Shown: positions 1-6,157 of the stretch, piece after piece
Layout of the letters: each line of letters opens with the position of its first letter
How positions within the stretch are numbered: position 1 is the stretch's first letter
Assembly: GCA_040235375.1 (NCBI GenBank)
Contig: JBECKQ010000124.1
Span: forward strand, 1-8,398
Source of the DNA: JBECKQ01 sp040235375
GTDB lineage: Bacteria; Planctomycetota; Phycisphaerae; UBA1845
Length of the DNA stretch: 8,398 bases
Direction: 5' to 3'
Notes under the pieces: generated by a model
What the model was told of the DNA's origin: nothing
Databases searched by the model: none
Seen by the model: only the letters and a program-made list of their open reading frames with translations
Position numbers and translations under genes: made by a program

Positions 1-908
1 CCGCTACGGCGGCCGCCATGACGAACTACACCGGTGTGCCGTTTGTCCTGGCCGGGGCGACGTTGTTCTTTGCCGGCCTCGCCTTCAAGCTCGCCCTCGT
101 TCCCTTCCACTGGTGGACGCCGGACGTGTACCAAGGGGCGCCCGCGCCGGTCACCGCCTATGTGGCCACCGTCTCCAAGGCGGCTGTCTTCGCTCTCGTG
201 CTGCGTTTTGTCAGTGACATGCCCTCGCAGGTCGCCAGCTTCCACGCCGTGTTGTACGTCTGCGCCGCGGCCTCGATGCTGGCCGGCAACATCCTCGCCC
301 TCATGCAGGACAGCGTGAAGCGCCTGCTGGCGTACTCGTCGATCGCCCATCTCGGCTACGCTCTGGTTCCGCTCGTGGCCGGCGGTCCGATCGCGGCCCA
401 GGCGGCGACCTTCTACATCTTCGCCTACGTCGTCACCATCCTGATCGCCTTCGGCGTGGTCAGCGTGCTGTCCAGGGCGGAAGGCGAGGCCGATATGCTC
501 GGCGACTACCGCGGGCTGTTCGCCCGCAACGCGCCGCTGGCGTTCGTTTTCACCGTAAGCCTCTTGTCGCTGGCCGGCATCCCGCTGACCGCGGGCTTCA
601 TGGCGAAGTTCCAGGTGGCCTCGGCGGGGGCCAGTGGCGCGCTGTGGGTGCTGCTGGTGATCCTGGCCGTCAGCAGTGTGATCGGCGTCTTCTACTACGT
701 CCGCGTGATCGCGGCGATGCTCTCGAGCCCCGAGCCCGCCTCTGCGCCCTCGACCGCATCCTCCCTTTCACCTGCCCCCCACAGCATCCGCGTGCGCGCC
801 ATGCCGGCCACCCTTCTCACCCTCCTGCTGATACTCCTCTTCTGGCTCGGCATATACCCCGCCCCGTGGCTCCATCTGATCACCCTGACCCCACCTGGTT
901 TGCGGTGA
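1..908 (+). CDS. nuoN: NADH-quinone oxidoreductase subunit N, C-terminal part (5' end outside window)
   Basis: NuoN is a membrane-arm subunit of respiratory complex I and one of its antiporter-like proton channels. The reading frame is open from base 3 with no start signal at the ATG at 18, so the gene enters from the left. About 300 residues are visible of the roughly 480-500 usual for the family. Counting from ATG 18, the family block FKLALVPFHWWTPDVYQGAP is at residues 23-42. The conserved lysines appear as K24 in that block, K54 (TVSKAAV) and K197 (GFMAKF). SVKRLLAYSSIAHLGY lies at 99-114. Several hydrophobic segments alternate with short loops, as expected for a polytopic protein. Before the last membrane segment there is an unusual Ser/Pro/Ala-rich loop (about 236-258). 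It ends in TGA at 906-908. NuoN is commonly last in nuo operons, and here a convergent operon follows. Identification is from motifs; the close relatives NuoL, NuoM and MrpD fit less well. Confidence 0.93.
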   Translation, partial: ATAAAMTNYTGVPFVLAGATLFFAGLAFKLALVPFHWWTPDVYQGAPAPVTAYVATVSKAAVFALVLRFVSDMPSQVASFHAVLYVCAAASMLAGNILALMQDSVKRLLAYSSIAHLGYALVPLVAGGPIAAQAATFYIFAYVVTILIAFGVVSVLSRAEGEADMLGDYRGLFARNAPLAFVFTVSLLSLAGIPLTAGFMAKFQVASAGASGALWVLLVILAVSSVIGVFYYVRVIAAMLSSPEPASAPSTASSLSPAPHSIRVRAMPATLLTLLLILLFWLGIYPAPWLHLITLTPPGLR

Positions 909-972
909 TGACACGCAGAACGCACGGCGCTGGATATGCGCTGGTGCTCGCCGCGTTGTACCGAATGTCGCT

Positions 973-1020
973 GGCCTCCCCTTCCCGCTTGCGCGGAGGC
1001 CCTGGTGGTCGCCGCCTCCG
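973..1020. terminator. GC-rich alternative stem-loops in convergent gap (possible terminator)
   Basis: GGCCTCC at 973-979 pairs perfectly with GGAGGCC at 995-1001, giving a 7-bp stem with a 15-base loop. The overlapping CGGAGGC at 994-1000 also pairs with GCCTCCG at 1014-1020, so two mutually exclusive hairpins share one arm. The position between the converging ends of nuoN (TGA at 908) and hutI (TAA at 1045-1047) suits a bidirectional terminator. Neither strand has a clear T-run after the stem, so a classic intrinsic terminator is not shown. Transcription-end function is inference from position. Confidence 0.35.
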
Positions 1021-1055
1021 GCCTCACGCCTACAGCCTTCGGCCTTATGCCTCCA
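1014..1055. repeat. Six-unit heptanucleotide array (GCCTNNN)x6
   Basis: Six consecutive 7-base units each begin with GCCT; the variable three bases are CCG, CAC, ACA, TCG, TAT and CCA in order. There is no slip in the 7-base phase across 42 bases. On the other strand the array reads as AGGC every seven bases. It starts in the nuoN-hutI gap and continues through the hutI stop codon (complement of 1045-1047) into the last codons of hutI. The first unit is also the distal arm of one of the neighbouring stem-loops. Similar short heptamer arrays occur between genes in some bacteria (cyanobacterial STRR sequences are the known example). What this one does is unknown. Confidence 0.75.
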
Positions 1056-2289
1056 ACCTGCGCGCGTGCACGATCTCGCCGTTCTTGATCACCACCCGCG
1101 TGCAGTTGCGTCCCGCATAGTACACCATCTGCTCGACGCTCGGCACGTCAAGAATCACCACGTCGGCCTGCATGCCCGGCTCGATCGCGCCGATGCGATC
1201 CGCCCGATTCAGCACCGCCGCCGCGTTCGACGTGGCCGCCACCAGCGCCTCGGCCGGCGTCATCCGCATCTGCGTGCACGCGATACTCATGGTCAGCGGC
1301 AGCGACTCGACCACCGACGAGCCGGGGTTGAAATCCGTCGCGATCGCCACGGGAACGCCGGCCTCGATGATCCGCCTGGCCGGTGCCTGCCCGACGCCGA
1401 GATAGAACGAGCACGCCGGCAGCAGCACGCCGATCGTGCCGGCCGCCGCCAGCGCCCGCAGCCCGGCATCGTCGATCGTCTCGAGATGATCGGCCGACAC
1501 CGCCCCGACCTCGGCCGCAAGCTGCGACGCACCCATCCGCGTGATCTGGTCGGCATGTACGCGCGGCGCCAGGTCGAACCGCTTGCACGTCACCAGCACG
1601 CGCCGCGCCTGCTCGACGGTGAACGCGGTGCGCTCGCAGAACACGTCGGCGAACTCCGCCAGCCCCTCGGCGCGAATTCGCCCGAGCACGTCGTCGGCCA
1701 GCACCTCGTCGAGATACGCGTCGGCGCTGCGGTCGTAGTCGCGGGGCACGGTGTGCGCCGCCAGGTAAGTCGCCGCCAGCTCGATCGGCTGGCTGCTGCC
1801 TAGGATCGCGATCGCCCGCAGCATCTTCAGCTCGTCCTCGACGGAGAGGCCGTAGCCGCTCTTGATCTCGACGGTGGTGGCGCCCCATTCGAGCATGCGG
1901 TGCAGGCGGGGCTCGGCCAGCTCGACGAGCTCATCGACGCTTGCCCGCCGGACGGCCTCGACGGTGTTGCGGATACCGCCGCCGGCCGCCGCGATTTCGG
2001 CGTAGCTTTTGCCCTCGATCCGCTGGACGAACTCGTTCTCGCGCGTGCCGGCGAAGACGGTGTGCGTGTGGCAGTCGATCAGGCCGGGGATCACGCAGCC
2101 TTTGAACGCATCGACCACGCGCGCCCCCGGTGGCACCGGCTCGTCATAGTGGTCCTTGATCCAGGCGATCCTGCCGTTCTCAATGGCGATGGCCGCGTTG
2201 TGATGGCGCGTGAGCAGCTCCGGCGTGTCCAGTGGCACCGGCCCCTTCGCCCCCGTGCACACCTGGGCGATATTTCGAATGATGAGCAT
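1045..2289 (-). CDS. hutI: Imidazolonepropionase (imidazolone-5-propionate hydrolase)
   Basis: HutI catalyses the third step of histidine breakdown, hydrolysing 4-imidazolone-5-propionate to N-formimino-L-glutamate in the cytosol. The 414-residue product has the expected length. It shows the metal-dependent amidohydrolase pattern: HTH at residues 74-76 in GLIDCHTHTVFAGTREN, EIKSGYGL at 141-148, a histidine at 179 in AAHTVP, HAD at 245-247, and the metal aspartate D319 in ATDFNPGSS. I chose the ATG at 2289 (protein begins MLIIRN) over an in-frame ATG 18 bases upstream at 2307. The shorter form matches the usual HutI N-terminus and has a modest GGGAA ribosome-site match at 2297-2301, while the upstream ATG has none. 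It is the third gene of the operon, 56 bases after hutU. Its last codons lie within a heptamer repeat array. Confidence 0.96.
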   Translation of the reverse strand: MLIIRNIAQVCTGAKGPVPLDTPELLTRHHNAAIAIENGRIAWIKDHYDEPVPPGARVVDAFKGCVIPGLIDCHTHTVFAGTRENEFVQRIEGKSYAEIAAAGGGIRNTVEAVRRASVDELVELAEPRLHRMLEWGATTVEIKSGYGLSVEDELKMLRAIAILGSSQPIELAATYLAAHTVPRDYDRSADAYLDEVLADDVLGRIRAEGLAEFADVFCERTAFTVEQARRVLVTCKRFDLAPRVHADQITRMGASQLAAEVGAVSADHLETIDDAGLRALAAAGTIGVLLPACSFYLGVGQAPARRIIEAGVPVAIATDFNPGSSVVESLPLTMSIACTQMRMTPAEALVAATSNAAAVLNRADRIGAIEPGMQADVVILDVPSVEQMVYYAGRNCTRVVIKNGEIVHARRLEA

Positions 2290-2345
2290 GTTGCTTTTCC
2301 CACACATTCAGCGGTGTTGCGGTCCACAACGTCCACCCGCCGGTG

Positions 2346-4013
2346 CTAATCCGGAATCTCCACGCCGCGCTCCTTGGCAATCGTGCGTGCTTTCGCATAG
2401 CCCGCGTCAACGTGCCGGATGATGCCCGTGGCCGGATCGGCCGTCAGGACGCGCTCCAGCCGGACCGCCGCCTCGTCGGTGCCGTCGGCGACGATCACCT
2501 GGCCCGCGTGAATGCTGTAGCCGATTCCGACGCCACCGCCGTGATGCACGCTCACCCAACTCGCCCCGCACGCCGTGTTCGCCAACGCGTTGAGAATCGG
2601 CCAATCGGCGATCGCATCCGACCCGTCCTTCATCCCTTCCGTTTCGCGATTCGGCGACGCCACGCTCCCGCAATCGAGATGATCGCGCCCGATCACGATC
2701 GGCGCGGATATCTCGCCGCGCTTCACCAGGTCGTTGAACACCAGACCCATGTTCGCCCGCTCCCCGTAGCCCAACCAGCAAATCCGCGCCGGCAGTCCCT
2801 GGAACGCCACGCGCTCGCCGGCCAGCTTGATCCACCGGCAAAGATGCTCGTGCTGCGGGAACGTGTCGAGCACCGCCTTGTCCGTCCGGGCGATATCCTG
2901 CGGATCGCCCGACAGCGCCGCCCAGCGGAACGGCCCCGCTCCCTCGCAGAACAGCGGCCGGATGTACTCCGGCACGAAACCGGGAATGTCGAACGCGTCC
3001 TCCACGCCGACCAGCTTCGCCTGCCCGCGGATGTTGTTGCCGTAATCGAACGCCACCGCCCCGCGCGAACGCATTTCGAGCATCGCCTGCACGTGCTCGC
3101 CGATCGTGCGCATCGCCTCATCCACGTAGCGATCCGGGTCCGACGTTCGCAGGCGCAGCGACTCGTCGTACGGCATGCCGTTCGGCACGTAGCCGTTGAG
3201 CGCATCGTGCGCCGACGTCTGATCGGTCAGCACGTCCGGCGTCACGCCGCGCCGCACCAGTTCCGGCAGCACGTCGCCGCAGTTGCCCAGCAGCCCGACC
3301 GACAACGGCCGCCTGGCGGCGCACGCCTCCTCGACCCACTTGAGCGCCTCGTCCAGATTGTCGGTCCACTTGTCGAGGTAGCGGTCCTTGACGCGCTTCT
3401 CGATCCGCGCCCGGTCCACTTCGACGCCGAGCAGCACGCCCTCGTTCATCGTGGCCGCCAGCGGCTGGGCACCTCCCATCCCGCCAAGCCCGCCGGTGAG
3501 CACGAACCGTCCGGCCAACGACCCGCCGAAGTGCGCCCGCGCGCACGCCCCGAACGTCTCGTACGTTCCCTGCAAGATTCCCTGCGTACCGATGTAGATC
3601 CAGCTTCCCGCGGTCATCTGCCCGTACATGGTCAGGCCAAGCGCCTCGAGCCGGCGGAACTCGTCCCACGTCGCCCAGTGAGGGACCAGCATCGAGTTCG
3701 CGATCAGGACGCGCGGCGCGTCGGCGTGCGTGCGGATCACGCCCACCGGCCGGCCGGACTGCATCAGCAGCGTCTCGTCGTTGTTCAAGCGTTTCAGCGC
3801 GCTCACCGTGCGGTCGAAGTCCGCCCACGAGCGGACGGCCTTGCCTGTTCCACCGTAGACCACCAAGTCCTCCGGGCGCTCCGCCACCTCGACGTCGAGG
3901 TTGTTCATGAGCATCCGCATCGCCGCTTCCTGGATCCAGCTTTTGCAGGTGACCTTCGTTCCGCGCGGGGCGCGAACGCTCCGCTGTCCGGATGGTGCCG
4001 ATGTGGCGCTCAT
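2346..4013 (-). CDS. hutU: Urocanate hydratase (urocanase)
   Basis: HutU adds water to urocanate to form 4-imidazolone-5-propionate, using tightly bound NAD+ as an electrophile. The 555-residue product matches the family's usual 550-560. Visible landmarks are YGGTGK at 53-58, the Gly-rich NAD+ region GGLGGMGG at 174-181, FQGLPARICWLGYGER at 404-419 with the expected active-site cysteine C412, and GRDHLDCGSVASPNRETEG at 442-460. The frame stays open upstream inside hutH, but the ATG at 4013 is clearly the start. It overlaps the hutH stop as ATGA (4010-4013) and is preceded by GGAGGG (complement of 4019-4024) at 5 bases' spacing. This arrangement implies translational coupling to hutH and near-equal synthesis of consecutive pathway enzymes. 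It ends in TAG (complement of 2346-2348). All key residues I can place are present. Confidence 0.97.
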   Translation of the reverse strand: MSATSAPSGQRSVRAPRGTKVTCKSWIQEAAMRMLMNNLDVEVAERPEDLVVYGGTGKAVRSWADFDRTVSALKRLNNDETLLMQSGRPVGVIRTHADAPRVLIANSMLVPHWATWDEFRRLEALGLTMYGQMTAGSWIYIGTQGILQGTYETFGACARAHFGGSLAGRFVLTGGLGGMGGAQPLAATMNEGVLLGVEVDRARIEKRVKDRYLDKWTDNLDEALKWVEEACAARRPLSVGLLGNCGDVLPELVRRGVTPDVLTDQTSAHDALNGYVPNGMPYDESLRLRTSDPDRYVDEAMRTIGEHVQAMLEMRSRGAVAFDYGNNIRGQAKLVGVEDAFDIPGFVPEYIRPLFCEGAGPFRWAALSGDPQDIARTDKAVLDTFPQHEHLCRWIKLAGERVAFQGLPARICWLGYGERANMGLVFNDLVKRGEISAPIVIGRDHLDCGSVASPNRETEGMKDGSDAIADWPILNALANTACGASWVSVHHGGGVGIGYSIHAGQVIVADGTDEAAVRLERVLTADPATGIIRHVDAGYAKARTIAKERGVEIPD

Positions 4014-5587
4014 TGCAGCCCTCCAATCTCGCGCTCGACCGCGCCGACGATCCGCCTCGATCGCAGCAGCTCGAGCGATCTTTCGATGTCCTCGCCGAAC
4101 AGCCGGTCCGCCTCGGCGTGTGTGATCACCTCGCGAATCACGCCGTGCGCCGCGGCCACGCCGTGCCCCGGCTCGACCGGCATGCGAAAATCCAGCGCCT
4201 GCGCCGCACACATCTGCTCGATGGCTAGCACGGTCTCGACGTTGTCCACCACGCGCCACGCCTTGGTCGCCGCCGTCGCTCCCATGCTCACGTGGTCCTC
4301 CTGGCCGAGCGACGTGGGGATCGAATCGACCGACGCCGGCGCGCACAGCACCTTGTTCTCGTTGACCAGCGCCGCGGCCGTATACTGCGGCAGCATGAAC
4401 CCGCTGTTCAGCCCCGTCTCGGCCATGAGCAGTTCCGGTAGCCCGTCGAGCCCGCTCAGCAGAAGGTACGTTCGCCGCTCGGAAATACTGCCCAGCTCCG
4501 CGACGGCGATCGCCAGGTAATCCAGCATCGCCGCCAGCGGCTGGCCGTGAAAGAGCCCGCCGCTGATCGTTTCACCGTCGTCGAAGATGATGGGGTTGTC
4601 CGTCACGGAGTTGATTTCCGTGGTGATGATCCCCTCGCCGTGATCGATTGCCTGCCGCGCCGCACCGTGCACCTGCGGCACGCAGCGCAGCGAGTAGGGG
4701 TCCTGCACGCGATTGCACCCGGCGTGCGATTCGAGAATCTTGCTGCCTTCCATCAGCCGCCGGACGTTCGCCGCGGATTCGATCGCCCCCTTGTGCGGCC
4801 GGAGCATGTTGAGCTTTTCCGCAAACGGTCGCACGCTGCCGCGCAGTCCTTCGAGCGAGATCGACGCGACAACATCGGCGTGCTTCGCCAAATGACGCGC
4901 CCGCACGACCAGCGCCGCCCCGTACGCCGCCATCATCTGCGTGCCGTTGATCAGCGCCAGCCCTTCCTTCGGTCCGAGCCGCACGGGATGCAGGTCGAGT
5001 TCCGCCAGCGCTTCGCTCGCCGGCATCACGCGCTCGCCCAGGCGCACGCGTCCCAACCCGATGAGCGGCAGCACCATGTGCGCCAGTGGCGCCAGATCGC
5101 CGCTCGCCCCGAGCGATCCCTGCGACGGCACCACCGGCAGGCAATCGGCGTTCAGCAGGGCGGCCAGCAGCCGCACCGTCTCGGTGCGCGCACCGCTGAA
5201 GCCCTGACCCAGCGCGTGGATTTTGAGCAGCATCATCAGCCGCACGATCTCGGGCGGCACTTCCGGCCCGACGCCGACAGCGTGCGATATCAGCAGGTTT
5301 TCCTGCAAACGATCGAGCTGCGCGGCGTTGATGCGCTTCGTACACAGATGCCCGAAGCCGGTGTTCACGCCGTAGACGACGGCGTTGTTCGCGACGATCG
5401 CCTCGATGCTGCGGCGCGAATCCTCGATTCGCCGCCACACGTTCTCGCCGATGGAGATGTCGAGCGGCCGGCCGAGACACGCGTCGATATCCGCGATGCT
5501 CAGCAGCCTTTCATCGAGTCGCAGGGCAAAGCGTGTGCCATTCGCCTTCGCGAATCCTGCATTATTGCCGGTATTCCGTGATTCCAT
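4010..5587 (-). CDS. hutH: Histidine ammonia-lyase (histidase)
   Basis: HutH removes ammonia from L-histidine to give urocanate, the committing step of the hut pathway. The MIO electrophile forms autocatalytically from Ala-Ser-Gly, seen at residues 161-163 in GSLGASGDLAPLAH. Other active-site landmarks are the catalytic tyrosine Y72 in YGVNTGFG, H102 in SHAVGVG (the histidine that separates histidases from phenylalanine lyases), QDPYSLRCVPQ at 295-305, NSVTDNP at 326-332, and QEDHVSMG at 429-436. At 525 residues it is slightly long: the first tyrosine sits about 19 residues later than in well-studied HutH proteins. The ATG at 5587 is the only ATG available before residue 119. It lacks a clear Shine-Dalgarno sequence, so the exact start is less certain than the function. 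It is first in the hutHUI operon, and the leader carries a divergent promoter candidate. Confidence 0.96.
   Translation of the reverse strand: MESRNTGNNAGFAKANGTRFALRLDERLLSIADIDACLGRPLDISIGENVWRRIEDSRRSIEAIVANNAVVYGVNTGFGHLCTKRINAAQLDRLQENLLISHAVGVGPEVPPEIVRLMMLLKIHALGQGFSGARTETVRLLAALLNADCLPVVPSQGSLGASGDLAPLAHMVLPLIGLGRVRLGERVMPASEALAELDLHPVRLGPKEGLALINGTQMMAAYGAALVVRARHLAKHADVVASISLEGLRGSVRPFAEKLNMLRPHKGAIESAANVRRLMEGSKILESHAGCNRVQDPYSLRCVPQVHGAARQAIDHGEGIITTEINSVTDNPIIFDDGETISGGLFHGQPLAAMLDYLAIAVAELGSISERRTYLLLSGLDGLPELLMAETGLNSGFMLPQYTAAALVNENKVLCAPASVDSIPTSLGQEDHVSMGATAATKAWRVVDNVETVLAIEQMCAAQALDFRMPVEPGHGVAAAHGVIREVITHAEADRLFGEDIERSLELLRSRRIVGAVEREIGGLQ
4019..4024 (-). promoter_or_regulatory. 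Ribosome binding site of hutU inside hutH
   Basis: On the minus strand this reads GGAGGG, five bases before the hutU ATG at 4013 and within the last codons of hutH. With the 4-base ATGA overlap it fixes the hutU start and supports coupled translation. The hutU frame is open far upstream within hutH, so this site is what decides the start. Confidence 0.8.
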
Positions 5588-5634
5588 CAGCCGAGCATGA
5601 TACGCCGCGCCTCGCAGATTAGCCAGAAATCAGC

Positions 5635-5663
5635 CGCACATCGCCGGCCCTGCGCTGTATAAT
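5635..5663 (+). promoter_or_regulatory. Candidate sigma70-type promoter for the small zinc-ribbon gene
   Basis: A perfect TATAAT lies at 5658-5663, in the only AT-rich patch of the region and 44 bases before the ATG at 5707. The hexamer 17 bases further upstream (CGCACA, 5635-5640) matches TTGACA at only three positions, so the -35 box is weak and an activator may be needed. Transcription would begin near 5670, giving a leader of about 37 bases that carries an inverted repeat. This rests on sequence only. Confidence 0.5.
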
Positions 5664-5689
5664 ACAACAGGGACGGGTCAGATTGTCCT
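5659..5689 (-). promoter_or_regulatory. Candidate promoter of the hutHUI operon
   Basis: On the minus strand, TATTAT (complement of 5659-5664, five of six consensus bases) follows AGGACA (complement of 5684-5689, four of six to TTGACA) with a 19-base spacer, which is longer than ideal. Transcription would start near 5652, giving a hutH leader of about 65 bases. The -10 box is the complement of the rightward TATAAT, so the two divergent promoters would share the same melted bases. The -35 box falls inside the inverted repeats at 5677-5694. Confidence 0.42.
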
Positions 5690-5694
5690 GACAA
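5677..5694. promoter_or_regulatory. Overlapping inverted repeats, possible operator
   Basis: TTGTC at 5683-5687 and GACAA at 5690-5694 form a perfect 5+5 dyad with a 2-base centre. GTCAG at 5677-5681 and CTGAC at 5688-5692 form a second dyad over the same bases. A third short pairing, GGAC at 5671-5674 with GTCC at 5685-5688, also overlaps. The site covers the candidate hut -35 box and lies between the rightward -10 box and its ribosome site. A dimeric regulator, or alternative hairpins in the leader of the small gene, could explain it. Which one cannot be told from sequence. Confidence 0.4.
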
Positions 5695-5700
5695 GAGGAG
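5694..5700 (+). promoter_or_regulatory. Strong ribosome binding site of the small zinc-ribbon gene
   Basis: AGAGGAG lies six bases before the ATG at 5707. This is the best Shine-Dalgarno match in the divergent region and is the main reason for accepting so short a gene. The antisense frame across the same stretch has no comparable signal. Confidence 0.8.
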
Positions 5701-5706
5701 AGTGCT

Positions 5707-5916
5707 ATGTATCTCTGCCGCTGCCCTCATTGCCAGGCGACGTTTCAGGTGAACATCCCACCGGAGAGCGACTACTGGGAGCACGCCGCCGTGGACGAGG
5801 ACGGCCTCACGCAATGGGTATGCCTTGACTGCCACAAGCGCGGTCTCGGTCCGGTGGACGATCGCCAGCAGCACGACCTTCGCAAGTCAACCGCGCGCTA
5901 CACCGGCCGCCCATAG
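5707..5916 (+). CDS. Small zinc-ribbon protein, 69 aa, function unknown
   Basis: This is a 69-residue protein of no family I can name. Two cysteine pairs sit as in a zinc ribbon: CPHC at 6-9 with an extra C4 just before it, and CLDC at 39-42, with about 29 residues between. That predicts one bound Zn2+ and a compact beta fold. The middle is acidic and aromatic (DYWEH, DEDG). The tail after residue 48 is polar and basic and probably disordered. There is no signal peptide or membrane segment, so it should be cytosolic. A strong ribosome site and a TATAAT box precede it, supporting a real, independently transcribed gene. It is divergent from the hut operon across 119 bases that appear to share promoter elements, but a role in histidine metabolism is not shown. 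It could act as a small nucleic-acid or protein adaptor. It ends in TAG at 5914-5916. Confidence 0.75.
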   Translation: MYLCRCPHCQATFQVNIPPESDYWEHAAVDEDGLTQWVCLDCHKRGLGPVDDRQQHDLRKSTARYTGRP

Positions 5917-5987
5917 CACGACGCCATAGTCCAACCGGCAGCGCCGCCGCACAGTGCCTCGCCGAAAGTGCGCGCACGGTGACCAGA

Positions 5988-6009
5988 GCCCTGGGCGCGA
6001 GCCCGGGGT
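5988..6009 (+). other. 9-bp hairpin with GCGA (GNRA) tetraloop
   Basis: Bases 5988-5996 pair with 6001-6009 in nine consecutive pairs, seven Watson-Crick and two G-U, around the loop GCGA at 5997-6000. GNRA is an exceptionally stable RNA loop. Only the plus strand gives it, since the minus strand would have UCGC, and this points to function in the rightward transcript. It begins 71 bases after the stop of the zinc-ribbon gene and is not followed by a T-run. It may be a 3'-end stabiliser, a Rho-type end or part of a small RNA. The transcript itself is inferred. Confidence 0.5.
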
Positions 6010-6066
6010 AACTGCGCTTCGTTACAAGGTGCGCGCGTCAACGATGGTCGCGGCAGCGGCATCACT

Positions 6067-6094
6067 ATCCGGGACGCCAAATCCGGGGCGCCAC
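6067..6094. repeat. Imperfect 14-base tandem duplication
   Basis: Two adjacent 14-base copies, 6067-6080 and 6081-6094, each start ATCCGGG and continue with a GCCA block; 12 of 14 bases agree. It lies in the gap between the converging small zinc-ribbon and FHA genes, where I see no gene. It looks like a local replication slippage product. Confidence 0.6.
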
Positions 6095-6157
6095 CACGCG
6101 CACGTCAACCGCTCTCATCGCGCCGCTACCGTTCGTTGATAAGGAATGATTCGCCGA

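Noticed and set aside
909..1120. Coding continuation of nuoN or a small gene past 908
   Set aside because: nuoN ends cleanly at TGA 906-908 after its last hydrophobic segment; open frames beyond it are shadows of hutI and the repeat region.
4014..4346. Upstream extension of hutU into hutH (666 residues in total)
   Set aside because: The extra sequence is low-complexity Arg/Gly/Ala unlike urocanase. The ATG at 4013 has a strong ribosome site and gives the family length of 555.
2343..4520. A 725-codon open frame on the plus strand opposite hutU and hutH
   Set aside because: It is antisense to unmistakable hutU and hutH, is very rich in Arg, His and Pro, and has no family motif. High GC leaves such frames open by chance.
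4547..5581. A 344-codon plus-strand frame opposite hutH
   Set aside because: Antisense shadow of a gene with all histidase motifs; the translation has no recognisable fold and a skewed Arg/His content.
5587..5874. A 95-codon minus-strand frame across the hutH leader and the zinc-ribbon gene
   Set aside because: It overlaps the promoter region and the better-supported zinc-ribbon gene, and has no ribosome site.
5954..6139. A possible 61-residue gene in the 5917-6157 gap
   Set aside because: No ribosome site, no motif, and it runs through the hairpin and the tandem duplication; likely chance.
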